From Desulfovibrio sp. (GTDB taxonomy: Bacteria > Desulfobacterota > Desulfovibrionia > Desulfovibrionales > Desulfovibrionaceae), in assembly GCF_019424165.1 (NCBI RefSeq), contig NZ_JAHZAA010000009.1:15386-66698 (forward strand): DNA of 51,313 nt, written 5' to 3'. Positions 1 through 7,711 of this stretch are shown piece after piece. How positions within the stretch are numbered: the stretch's first letter is position 1; the number at the start of each line of letters is the position of its first letter. Under the pieces are notes generated by a model, which made no database searches, had not been told where the DNA came from, and saw only the letters and a program-made list of their open reading frames with translations. Made by a program: the position numbers and the translations under genes.

Positions 1-1056
1 CTGCCTGAAGCCGAAGATTCGGACGGCAACGGCGCTGAAGGCCCCCGACTGCTCAAGGAAGAAGTGCGGCCCGACGACGTGGCCGAAATTGTGGGCAAGT
101 GGACAGGTATACCCGTCACCCGCCTGCTGGAATCGGAACGCGAAAAGCTGCTGCGCCTGCCCGAGCAGTTGCACCAGCGCGTAGTGGGCCAGGATGAGGC
201 CGTTAATGCGGTATCCGATGCGGTGCTGCGCGCCCGCGCCGGGCTTTCCGACCCGGACAGGCCCACCGGCTCGTTTATTTTCCTCGGTCCCACGGGCGTG
301 GGCAAAACAGAGCTTTCCAAGGCTCTGGCCGAGGCGCTCTTTGACACTGAGGACAACATGGTCCGCCTGGACATGAGCGAGTATATGGAAAAGCACTCCG
401 TATCCCGCCTCATCGGCGCGCCTCCCGGATATGTGGGGTATGACGAAGGCGGCCAGCTGACCGAGGCCGTGCGGCGCAAGCCCTATTCCGTCATTCTTTT
501 TGACGAAATAGAAAAAGCCCATCCGGACGTGTTCAACACGCTGCTGCAACTGCTGGATGACGGCCGCCTCACTGACAGCCAGGGCCGTACCGTGGACTTC
601 CGCAACTGCATTGTCATCATGACGTCCAACATCGGCTCCATGCACCTTCTGGACGGCATTGAGGCGGACGGAACCCTGAAAGAAGGCGCGCGCGAGCGTG
701 TTATGGAAGACCTGCGGGCGCACTTCAGGCCCGAATTCCTGAACCGCGTGGACGAAACCGTGGTCTTTCTGCCGCTCAGGCGCGACCAGATCAGCCGCAT
801 TGTGGATCTGCAACTGGCCCGCCTGCGCAAGCGCCTTGAAGACCGCAAGATCAGGCTCGACATGACCGATGCCGCCAGAAACTTCATCGGTGAGGCGGGT
901 TATGATCCGGTTTACGGCGCACGGCCCCTCAAGCGCTATGTGCAGCAGGCTGTGGAAACGCCGCTGGCGCGCCAGATTGTGGGCGGTAAAATACGCGACG
1001 GCCAGAGCGTGACCGTGGACGTCAAGGACGAAGCCCTTACCTTTACGACTGAATAG
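1..1056 (+). CDS. clpB: ClpB disaggregase, C-terminal part (5' end outside window)
   Basis: ATP-dependent cytosolic disaggregase that works with DnaK to rescue aggregated proteins. The frame is open from base 1, so the 351 residues seen are the end of a longer protein and the true start lies to the left. The second AAA+ domain is visible: the stretch VGKWTGIPVTRLLESE typical of the linker before NBD2, Walker A GPTGVGKT at about fragment residues 96-103, Walker B-like ILFDEIEKAH, sensor TSNIGS, and a C-terminal D2-small domain with YGARPLKRY. It ends with TAG at 1054-1056 and is followed by a GC-rich hairpin. ClpB is favoured over ClpA/ClpC because of the IVGKWTGIPV and GYDEGGQLTEAVRR segments. 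No oddities in the visible part. Confidence 0.95.
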   Translation: MPEAEDSDGNGAEGPRLLKEEVRPDDVAEIVGKWTGIPVTRLLESEREKLLRLPEQLHQRVVGQDEAVNAVSDAVLRARAGLSDPDRPTGSFIFLGPTGVGKTELSKALAEALFDTEDNMVRLDMSEYMEKHSVSRLIGAPPGYVGYDEGGQLTEAVRRKPYSVILFDEIEKAHPDVFNTLLQLLDDGRLTDSQGRTVDFRNCIVIMTSNIGSMHLLDGIEADGTLKEGARERVMEDLRAHFRPEFLNRVDETVVFLPLRRDQISRIVDLQLARLRKRLEDRKIRLDMTDAARNFIGEAGYDPVYGARPLKRYVQQAVETPLARQIVGGKIRDGQSVTVDVKDEALTFTTE

Positions 1057-1095
1057 CAAAACGCAGCTCCGGCCGCTGCCAGCATGCAATAAAAC

Positions 1096-1152
1096 ATCCC
1101 CCGGTGGTTGACCGCCCTGCCTTGCGGCAGGGGCGGCCAGCCGCCGGGGGAT
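1096..1152. terminator. GC-rich hairpin after clpB
   Basis: ATCCCCCGG (1096-1104) pairs perfectly with CCGGGGGAT (1144-1152), and an inner arm CCGCCCTGCC (1112-1121) pairs with 1126-1136 with one bulge. It lies 40 nt after the clpB stop. There is no U-run on the plus side and only TTTT on the minus side, so it may be an imperfect terminator or an mRNA 3'-end stabiliser. Confidence 0.5.
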
Positions 1153-1619
1153 ACGCATCATGCCCGGCGGTTGCGCGGGCGATACGCCTGAAGCCTTGTC
1201 CTCTGGGCAGGCCCGGTCCCTTCAGCACCAGCCAGAAATGCAGCATACTGCACGCTGCGCACTTTGGCCCCTTCGCAGCGGCTGTTCAGCCATACGGCCA
1301 AAATGTACGCCTGCTGGCAGACCCATACGCCATGGCACAAAATTTTTTATCCAGGCTGCGCCGGTCAATTCCGGCAGCGCGGCTAATGCCCCTTGCTGGA
1401 ACATTTTTTTCACAGTAGCATACTCCAGACTCCCTGCCCGAAGCGCTCTGCCCTGTGGCAGGATAACAACCCTGTTTTCTGAAATGAAAGTGAACAACCG
1501 ACCCCATATGCCGCTTCTTTTCAGCCCCGCCCGCACCACGGCGGCGCTGTTTCTGCGGCATTATAGCATCGCAACCGGCGGAACCTGACGTACCGGCGCT
1601 GTGGGGCAGGTTGTCTCGC

Positions 1620-1694
1620 ATCATCTTTCACGCAGGGCCTCCGGTTAGCCATATCTTTAGCCCTGCCTGACAGGGTGCGACAATCATCTTTCAC
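1620..1694 (+). repeat. 12-nt direct repeat ATCATCTTTCAC, two copies
   Basis: ATCATCTTTCAC occurs at 1620-1631 and 1683-1694, 63 nt apart, each in a similar context (GC before, GC after). The copies flank the variable hairpin of leader copy A. They could be regulator half-sites or alternative pairing partners. The second RNA copy near 44070 lacks this repeat. Confidence 0.5.
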
Positions 1695-1699
1695 AGCGC

Positions 1700-1730
1700 A
1701 AGTTTCGCATGTCCATGCGAAACTTTTTTT
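1700..1730 (+). terminator. Strong intrinsic terminator in the operon leader
   Basis: Perfect 11-bp stem AAGTTTCGCAT (1700-1710) / ATGCGAAACTT (1715-1725), loop GTCC, then a run of T to 1730. It precedes the operon at 1884 and no gene ends just before it, so it ends a leader or small RNA. Confidence 0.85.
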
Positions 1731-1883
1731 ATTTTCCAGGCCGGAAAACATCTGCCGCCAGCCGTACGGCAGCGGAAACAAGAGCGCGAACGCGGTTTTT
1801 CCATGAGTGTACAACAGTTCGCCTGCAAGCCCCTCACGGCTGCGGCAGGCCATCGGTTCCAACATATGTTTATGGAGGCTGTT

Positions 1884-2738
1884 ATGGATGTGAAAGAAAA
1901 CGGACGTCGCAGTTTCATAAAATCGCTGGCCCTGGGGGCTGCCGGAGCTGCGATCATCGCTCCCCGGGCTGCCGCCGCGGCAACAGGCGGCACGCTCCAG
2001 GTCTGGTCGTGCGGCGGTCTTGCCGAGGCCATGTGTCCGGCACATGAGGAGTACACCAGTCAATCCGGCGTCAATATCGTCTATACCGGCGCTTTTGCCG
2101 CAGCCCTCGGCAAATCCCTGCTCACGGGCAGCGGACACACCGAGGTTTTTGCCGGACGGGTGCTTGCCCTCGCGCAGAACCTACGCAAGGCGGGAAAAAT
2201 GCTCAGTTTTCGCCCCCTGTGCTTTACAAGCTACGTCATCGCCGTCCCCAGGGGCAATCCGGCCCGGATACAGGCTCTTGACGACCTCGCCCGTCCCGGC
2301 GTGCGCGTTGCCATGGCCAAAGACGCTTCCGCCCCCGGCGGCCAGGCGGTTATGGGGCTGCTCAAGGCATCTGGCCTCACACAGCAGGTGTTGGCAAATG
2401 TGCCTGAGCAGGGAACCTGCGTGCAGCGTTCTGTAGAAAACGTCACCAGTGGCAATGCCGATGCAATGATCGTCGAGCGGCGCATATGCCGCATGCAACG
2501 CTTTGCCGATCATCTGGACGTGGTCGAGATCCCGGAAAAATTTTTTCCTGCCGGGCCGTTGACCTTCACAGTGGGGCTTATGGCGGACGCTGCGGATAAA
2601 AACATGGCTGCCGCCTACATAGACTGGCTGACCGGGCCGCAGGGCCAGGCCTTTTTTGAACATGCCGGGTTCATCCCCGCCCTTTCCAGTAAGGGCCAGG
2701 AAATGATCGAAAAGCTGGGGGTCAAAGATGTTGCATGA
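1884..2738 (+). CDS. Tat-exported ModA-like periplasmic binding protein
   Basis: 284-residue extracytoplasmic binding protein of the type II fold, most like molybdate/tungstate-binding ModA/WtpA proteins (SBP_bac_11). The N-terminus carries a twin-arginine signal (GRRSFIKSLAL, then an Ala-rich hydrophobic stretch ending near APRAAAAA). The body has the family pattern: a lead strand LQVWSCGGL, then GAFAAALGKSLLTGSGHTEV, then VIAVPRGNPARIQALDDL. The start at 1884 is chosen because TGGAGG lies 5 nt upstream; an upstream frame from 1803 lacks a site. The stop overlaps the next gene by 11 nt. There is no ModB/ModC next to it, so it may serve the ABC transporter further down or act as a sensor. Ligand not established. 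Confidence 0.75.
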   Translation: MDVKENGRRSFIKSLALGAAGAAIIAPRAAAAATGGTLQVWSCGGLAEAMCPAHEEYTSQSGVNIVYTGAFAAALGKSLLTGSGHTEVFAGRVLALAQNLRKAGKMLSFRPLCFTSYVIAVPRGNPARIQALDDLARPGVRVAMAKDASAPGGQAVMGLLKASGLTQQVLANVPEQGTCVQRSVENVTSGNADAMIVERRICRMQRFADHLDVVEIPEKFFPAGPLTFTVGLMADAADKNMAAAYIDWLTGPQGQAFFEHAGFIPALSSKGQEMIEKLGVKDVA

Positions 2739-3504
2739 AATAGTCGCCAGGCCCAGCGTCAAACTGCGGATGCTGCACTGGTGTAACAGGGCGGCGCTTT
2801 TTGCCTCTACCCTCTTTATCGGTGAATGGGGGCTGTACGGCGCATTTCGCTGCCCCTTTGTCGTGCCGTTTGTCAGTTGCCAAAACTGCCCTGTCATAAC
2901 CTGCCCCGGCCAGATGTCACGCCTGTTCTGGGGCTTCTGGGGAGTGTGGCTGGCTGTGGCCCTGTTTTTCGGCAGGGCATTTTGCGGCTGGCTGTGCCCC
3001 GGCAGCCTGGTCAACCGGGCGCTCGCCCTCAACCCCCTGCGCTTCAAGGCCAGTCCGCCCGGCATAAGCAGCTATAAATGGACAAAATACCTCATGCTGG
3101 CTGCGGGGCTGACCATATGGTTCGTCATGGGGCAGCCCCGCGTAAACGTGCCGTTGCGGATTGGCGAATTCTGGCCGTCTGTATGGCTGACGTGGGAGCA
3201 CGCTTTTCCCATGTGGCAACTGCGCCTTGTGATCACGGTAGCGATATTGGCATTGGGCCTTGGCGTGCTCATGTGCTGGTGCCGCTTTGCCTGCCCTTTT
3301 GGCGCTGCCCTTGAGCTGGTGCGCCGGTTTTCCTTTTTCCGGTTTTATAAAACACAGGAATGCAACGATTGTGACCAGTGTAAGCGCGCCTGTCTCATGC
3401 GCACACGGCCTGATGAAGAAAATTGCACGAATTGCGGCGACTGCGTGGGATCATGCCCCAAGGACTGCATACGGTTCGGCATAAAACCGGGGAGCAAGGC
3501 ATGA
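2728..3504 (+). CDS. NapH/NosR-like membrane 4Fe-4S protein
   Basis: 258-residue inner-membrane iron-sulfur protein that should move electrons between the quinone pool or cytoplasmic donors and a partner. Seen: about four hydrophobic segments (near residues 22-40, 66-84, 119-134, 166-183), the NapH-type CGWLCPGS (about 86) and CRFACPFG (about 185) motifs, an extra SCQNCPVITCPG motif (about 50-61), and a C-terminal ferredoxin pair CNDCDQCKRAC (212-222) and CTNCGDCVGSCP (233-244). It overlaps the gene before by 11 nt and the next by 4 nt (ATGA), so translation is probably coupled. In this context it is a plausible electron supplier for the NifB-like protein or for an unlinked reductase. Not part of a nap or nos cluster here. 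Confidence 0.8.
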   Translation: MLHEIVARPSVKLRMLHWCNRAALFASTLFIGEWGLYGAFRCPFVVPFVSCQNCPVITCPGQMSRLFWGFWGVWLAVALFFGRAFCGWLCPGSLVNRALALNPLRFKASPPGISSYKWTKYLMLAAGLTIWFVMGQPRVNVPLRIGEFWPSVWLTWEHAFPMWQLRLVITVAILALGLGVLMCWCRFACPFGAALELVRRFSFFRFYKTQECNDCDQCKRACLMRTRPDEENCTNCGDCVGSCPKDCIRFGIKPGSKA

Positions 3505-4391
3505 CCATAGCCCAGGCCGACAGTGCGCGGCATCCCTGTTTCAATGCCGAGGCCCACCGCTCCTTCGGCAGGGCGCACCTGCCTGTGGCTGCGGGCTGCA
3601 ATGTACAGTGCGGTTTTTGCGACCGCCGCTATTCCTGCGTCAACGAATCGCGCCCGGGCGTTACAGCCCGGCTGCTGGAGCCGGAAGAAGCCCTTGAGGC
3701 CGCCCTGCGTGCCGTAAAGCAGATGCCGCACCTGAGCGTCATCGGCATTGCCGGCCCCGGCGACCCTCTGGCAGACGCCGGGCGCACACTGCACACACTG
3801 GAAGCATTGCGCAAGGCACTGCCCCACATTCTGCTTTGTCTTTCCACCAATGGCCTTGCCCTGCCGCTGCATGCTGCGGCCCTGTCGTCTCTGGGGGTGG
3901 GGCATGTGACAGTTACCGTCAATGCGGTTGACCCGTCCATTGGCGCAGACATTTACACCTGGGTGAGCGATGGCGCGCGCAGGCTGACGGGAACAGACGC
4001 CGCGGCCCTGCTGCTTGAACGGCAGGAAGAAGGGATACGCCGCCTCAAGGCAGCAGGGGTAACCGTAAAAATAAACTCCGTGGTTATCCCGGGCATCAAC
4101 GACAGGCACGTGCAGGCTGTCGCCCAGACGGTGTCTTCCTGGGGAGCAGACCTTATGAACTGCATTCCCCTGTTGCCTGTGCAGGGAACCCGGTTTGCCC
4201 GCACGCCCTCACCGGACCCGCAAATGATGCGCCGCCTGCGGGACGAGGCCGCCATGCTCATCCCCCAGATGCGCCACTGCACACGCTGCCGCGCCGATGC
4301 GCTGGGCCTTCTTGGCGAAGAAGGACAACTGGAGGATGTCTGCCACGGGCCGCTGCCCGTACACCGGAAACTTCATGCGTGCGGTCAGTGA
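3501..4391 (+). CDS. NifB-like radical SAM protein lacking the NifX domain
   Basis: 296-residue radical SAM protein closely resembling the catalytic half of NifB, which builds the carbide-centred 8Fe-9S-C precursor of nitrogenase cofactors. Seen: HPCFNAEAHRSFGRAHLPVA followed by the cluster motif CNVQCGFC (Cys33, 37, 40), then DRRYSCVNESRPGV, which matches the NifB signature, the GGE-equivalent AGPGDPL, and a C-terminal CTRCRADALGLLGE segment. The start ATG at 3501 overlaps the previous stop (ATGA); GGGGAG lies upstream. There is no C-terminal NifX/NafY-like domain, as in short NifBs. No nifHDKEN homologue is in the window, so the product's acceptor is unknown. Assignment to the NifB subfamily is strong; the cofactor is inference. 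Confidence 0.82.
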   Translation: MTIAQADSARHPCFNAEAHRSFGRAHLPVAAGCNVQCGFCDRRYSCVNESRPGVTARLLEPEEALEAALRAVKQMPHLSVIGIAGPGDPLADAGRTLHTLEALRKALPHILLCLSTNGLALPLHAAALSSLGVGHVTVTVNAVDPSIGADIYTWVSDGARRLTGTDAAALLLERQEEGIRRLKAAGVTVKINSVVIPGINDRHVQAVAQTVSSWGADLMNCIPLLPVQGTRFARTPSPDPQMMRRLRDEAAMLIPQMRHCTRCRADALGLLGEEGQLEDVCHGPLPVHRKLHACGQ

Positions 4392-4514
4392 ACCGCCGCG
4401 GGCGCTTAAAATCTTGCATCCACCCAGACCATACGCGGCATACGCGCAGACCTGCCCGGATGCACACGGTCAAGGTTGAATACCCTGCAACACCAGTAAC
4501 CTGATGGAGACAGT

Positions 4515-5609
4515 ATGCGAACCCTGTTCAGTAAAGTTCTTGCAGCACTTTTTGTTCTTTCCCTGGCAGCCGCGAGCCACGCCGCAGAGTTGCCCCGACT
4601 GAAGGTGGGGTATATTTTTACCACAAACCACACGCCCCTCATGGCCGCGATGGATATGGGAGAAAAACTCACGGTCAACGGCATGTGGCTGCAGCCCGTG
4701 GTTCCCAAGGAAAAATACCAGTTGATGAAAGACGGCAAGCCCGTTGCCGTGCTGGACATTGTCGTCATCAAGAGCGGCTCTGAAACAGCCACCCTCTTTG
4801 CCCAGAAGCAGCTTGATATCGGCCTGGCTTCCATTACCGCCATCATGGCGGGCATCGACAAGCGCATTCCCATAAAAATCGTTTCCCCGCTGGTGCTTGC
4901 CAGCGGCGGCGTTGTGGTTTCCAATGCCGTCCCGGCCAAAACCTGGCCGGAATTTGCCGCTTACATCAAAGCCTCTTCCAAACCGGTAAGCATTGGCTAC
5001 CATTCGCCCAGCAGCGCGCCCATCATCATTCTGGAAAGCGCGCTCAAGGCAGAGGGTATCAGCTATACAAGCAATCCCCTTGACCAAAAGGCGCAGGTGG
5101 TGCTGGTGGATCTGAAGGGCATGTCCAACCTTATTCCGGCGCTGAGCAGTAAGCAGGTTGATGCCGTTGTCGGACCGGAACCCTTCCCCCAGACTGCCGC
5201 AGGCAAAGGAGCCGGTTGCGATATCGGCATGCTGCGCGACCTTCCCCCTGCGGGACAGTGGGCGGACTATCCCTGCTGCGTCATCGCTGCCCGCGACGAA
5301 ATCATTGCCGGGCACCCTGCCATTCTGCGCGACTTTGTAAGCCTGATGGCTGGCGTGGGCCAGTGGTGCAACGAAGACGCCCAGCGCGCCGGCATTGTCG
5401 GTTCCAAATGGATAGGCCTGCCGGAAGAAATCGGCAAAAATTCCAACCTGCGCTTTTTGCAGAGCTTTACTGATGGCTGGAAAGAAGGCGCCAACGGCTA
5501 TTTGGGCGAATTGAACAAAGCCGGTTACTTCAAGGGCGCGCTCAAAGACAAAAGCTTTGGTGAAGTAGAAAACATTCTTGTGGATCCGCAGTTTCTGAAC
5601 GGCAAATAG
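4515..5609 (+). CDS. NitT/TauT-type ABC transporter substrate-binding protein
   Basis: 364-residue periplasmic binding protein of the SsuA/TauA/NMT1 group. A Sec signal peptide is seen (MRTLFSKVLAALFVLSLAAASHA, cut near residue 23). The mature start LPRLKVGYIFTTNHTPLMAAMDMG and the segment LFAQKQLDIGLASITAIMAG follow the family pattern. A GGAG motif lies about 7 nt before ATG 4515. It is followed by the matching permease and ATPase, so the three genes make a complete importer. The usual substrates are nitrate, sulfonates, taurine or thiamine pyrimidine. None can be chosen from sequence, and pairing with a NifB-like protein does not fit the common sulfonate setting. Confidence 0.8.
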   Translation: MRTLFSKVLAALFVLSLAAASHAAELPRLKVGYIFTTNHTPLMAAMDMGEKLTVNGMWLQPVVPKEKYQLMKDGKPVAVLDIVVIKSGSETATLFAQKQLDIGLASITAIMAGIDKRIPIKIVSPLVLASGGVVVSNAVPAKTWPEFAAYIKASSKPVSIGYHSPSSAPIIILESALKAEGISYTSNPLDQKAQVVLVDLKGMSNLIPALSSKQVDAVVGPEPFPQTAAGKGAGCDIGMLRDLPPAGQWADYPCCVIAARDEIIAGHPAILRDFVSLMAGVGQWCNEDAQRAGIVGSKWIGLPEEIGKNSNLRFLQSFTDGWKEGANGYLGELNKAGYFKGALKDKSFGEVENILVDPQFLNGK

Positions 5610-5767
5610 CACGCTTGCCGCCGGTTCCGGTCACTATTCGGGCCGGAACCGGCCCTGCGGCACAATCCGGGCAAGGCCCGCATATACCCATTCCGCCGGT
5701 CACCTGCGGCACCTCGCGTGCCGGGCGGATCACCAAGACGCTGATCACTCGGGCGCAACTGGCATCA

Positions 5768-6601
5768 ATGAAAAATATCAAAGCCTTTATTCTGCCTCTG
5801 GTTTTTCCTTTGCTGTTTCTGCTGCTGTGGCACGTTATGGCCCATGTGGTAAAGAATGACATCATTCTGCCTGGCATTCCGCAGGTATGGAGCCTCATGA
5901 CCAGCCCGCAGGAAGACGTGATATCTATGGGTACCCTGCCCGCCAACACCCTCATAAGCCTGGCGCGCGTTTTTGCGGGCTATTTTATTGCCGCCGCGCT
6001 GGCCGTTCCCCTGGGAATTGTCATGGGCTACAAGCCCGGCGTGAACACGGCGCTCAGCACCTTTCTTGGCCTGTTCCGGTCCATCCCGCCGCTGGCCTGG
6101 GTTCCGCTGGTGCTTGCGTGGTTCGGCATGCTCAGCCTGGCCGACGTTTTTTCCGTCCCCATTGGCGCAGCCTATCCATATTTTCATAACATAAAAGTAT
6201 CCATGATTTTTATCATCTTCATCGGCGGGTTTTACCCCATCCTGACCAGCGCCATACACGGCGTGGGCATGGTGCCGCAAACGCTTACCGATGCCGCACG
6301 GGTACTGGGAGCCGGGCAGATGGACATTTTCCGCAAGGTGCTGCTGCCTTACGCCGCGCCTTCCATTGTCAACGGCCTGCGCATCGGCCTCGGGGTCTCG
6401 TGGATGTGCCTGGTTTCTGCGGAAATGCTGCCCGGCAGCCTTTCGGGCGTGGGCTATCTCATAACGCATGCCTACACCGTGGGCAGAACCGATGTGGTTA
6501 TTGCGGGCATGATAAGCATCGGCGTTGTGGGCGCGCTGCTGGACAGGCTGTTCAGATTTTATGAAGACAGGAAATTTGTATGGAAACGACTGACCAAATA
6601 G
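5768..6601 (+). CDS. ABC transporter permease, NitT/TauT type
   Basis: 277-residue inner-membrane permease with about six hydrophobic segments, beginning MKNIKAFILPLVFPLLFLLLWHV. The EAA loop lies at LTDAARVLGAGQMDIFRKVLLPYAAPSIVNGLRIGLG, the site where the ATPase docks. The start at 5768 is chosen because the protein begins right before its first membrane segment; the frame is open back to 5615 but that part is Pro/Gly-rich and unlikely to be translated. No strong ribosome binding site is visible. It overlaps the ATPase gene by 22 nt, which points to coupled translation. Confidence 0.85.
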   Translation: MKNIKAFILPLVFPLLFLLLWHVMAHVVKNDIILPGIPQVWSLMTSPQEDVISMGTLPANTLISLARVFAGYFIAAALAVPLGIVMGYKPGVNTALSTFLGLFRSIPPLAWVPLVLAWFGMLSLADVFSVPIGAAYPYFHNIKVSMIFIIFIGGFYPILTSAIHGVGMVPQTLTDAARVLGAGQMDIFRKVLLPYAAPSIVNGLRIGLGVSWMCLVSAEMLPGSLSGVGYLITHAYTVGRTDVVIAGMISIGVVGALLDRLFRFYEDRKFVWKRLTK

Positions 6602-7389
6602 CAGCGCAGGCCGCCGGGCAGGCAGAAGCGGAAATTGCCATCCACAACGTATCCAAGGTGTTCAGCACCAAGAGCGGCCCTGTGGAGGCCTTGCGTAACG
6701 TGTGCATGACCGTGCCGGCCTCGCACTTCATATGCCTGGTGGGGCCATCCGGCTGCGGCAAGTCAACGCTTTTGCGCATGATGGCCGGGCTTACCCCGTG
6801 CGAGCAGGGCGAAATACGCTTTCGCGGCGCATTGCAGCATGGCCCGTGCCGCCAGGTCGGCATGGTTTTTCAGGAATATTCTCTTTTCCCCTGGCTGAAC
6901 GTCATTGACAATACGGGCATAGGCCTTGAATTTCACGGTATGGATAAAAACCAGCGCGAGCAGAAGGCCCGCCGCTATCTCGCCATGGTAGGCCTTGAAA
7001 GATTTGCCCTTGCCATGCCCCATGAGCTTTCGGGCGGCATGCGGCAACGCGTAGCCATTGCCCGGGCGCTGGCCAATGACCCCGATGTGCTGCTTATGGA
7101 CGAACCTTTTGGCGCCATTGACGCCTTCACCCGCATTACCCTGCAAAAACGCCTGCTTGAAGTATGGGAACAGAGCCGTAAAACAATCGTCTTTGTCACC
7201 CACAGCGTTGACGAATCCGTCTATCTTGCCGATGAAATCATCGTTATGGGTACAAATCCCGGGCGCATTGTGGACCGCTTTGATGTGGCTCTGCCCCGCC
7301 CCCGGCAAAGGGACGATCCCGCCTATGCGCGCATGGTCGCCCATATTCTTGGCCTGCTTGAACAGCAAAACCTGACAGAAGACGGCTAG
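6580..7389 (+). CDS. ABC transporter ATPase, NitT/TauT type
   Basis: 269-residue cytosolic ATPase that powers the permease encoded just upstream. Walker A GPSGCGKST at about residues 55-63, Q-loop VFQEYSLFPW, signature LSGGMRQR at about 148-155, Walker B VLLMDEPFGAID, and the H-loop in FVTHSVDES. The segment EYSLFPWLNVIDN is typical of SsuB/TauB/NrtD-like ATPases. It is the last gene of the operon; a short GC-rich hairpin with a weak T tract follows. Confidence 0.9.
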   Translation: METTDQIAAQAAGQAEAEIAIHNVSKVFSTKSGPVEALRNVCMTVPASHFICLVGPSGCGKSTLLRMMAGLTPCEQGEIRFRGALQHGPCRQVGMVFQEYSLFPWLNVIDNTGIGLEFHGMDKNQREQKARRYLAMVGLERFALAMPHELSGGMRQRVAIARALANDPDVLLMDEPFGAIDAFTRITLQKRLLEVWEQSRKTIVFVTHSVDESVYLADEIIVMGTNPGRIVDRFDVALPRPRQRDDPAYARMVAHILGLLEQQNLTEDG

Positions 7390-7711
7390 AAACTGACCAC
7401 CGGAAACACAAGACCCGCGCGGCGGCAAACCGTGCGGGCCTTTGGCGTGTATAGGCCTTGCGCAGGCATTTTCATCCACCCTGCGAAGGCATTGGCATCT
7501 GGAGCAATCAACCTCGGGCTTTGGCAAAAAACGGGCTGCCTGTAGCTTGGTGCTTTCAGTCTGCCCACTGCTGCACGCCGTGCAGGCGGGCATGTCATCG
7601 ACCGATGCTTCTTTCACAAAAACATTACAGTGAGGGGGAAAGTCAATATGTTTTTTATTTTTTGCTGCTCAAACGCGGCCGCCAAAAAATAACCGCGCAT
7701 TATCGGAGCCG
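7390..7711. other. Convergent intergenic region, 322 nt
   Basis: Lies between the ends of the ABC operon and the ykgJ-like gene. Apart from the hairpin at 7414 I see only a weak minus-strand stem (GCGCGG with CCGCGT, about 7671-7698) near T-rich sequence. No gene is supported. Confidence 0.6.
7414..7443 (+). terminator. Terminator after the NifB-like/ABC operon
   Basis: CCCGCGCGG (7414-7422) pairs with CCGTGCGGG (7430-7438) across the loop CGGCAAA with one non-canonical pair. Only CCTTT follows, so it is a modest intrinsic terminator. Confidence 0.5.

Larger units (their letters stand above)
1582..1730 (+). ncRNA. Candidate structured leader RNA, copy A (core 1582-1620)
   Basis: A stem AACCTG (1582-1587) / CAGGTT (1607-1612) encloses GGCGCTGTGGGG. 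Bases 1595-1615 are identical to 44044-44064 in another non-coding region. The core is followed by a hairpin GCAGGGC (1632-1638) / GCCCTGC (1660-1666) and then a terminator at 1700-1730, 153 nt before the start of the downstream operon. The order core, hairpin, terminator, gene is seen in both copies. I do not recognise it as TPP, cobalamin, SAM, c-di-GMP, fluoride, Moco or glycine riboswitch. The 5' end is unknown. It could be a riboswitch-like attenuator, a free small RNA, or a repeated intergenic element. Confidence 0.45.
1057..1883. other. 827-nt non-coding region between clpB and the NifB-like operon
   Basis: No open frame here has both a ribosome binding site and plausible composition. 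Short frames overlap on both strands without codon structure. It holds the clpB 3' hairpin, a structured RNA core (1582-1620), two copies of a 12-nt direct repeat, and a strong intrinsic terminator (1700-1730). A weak promoter-like pair (TTGCTG, 17-nt spacer, TAGCAT) lies near 1392-1420. Confidence 0.7.

Noticed and set aside
1582..1620. TPP riboswitch because of an AACCTGA segment
   Set aside because: The conserved CUGAGA element and the rest of the TPP core are absent, and downstream genes are not thiamine genes.
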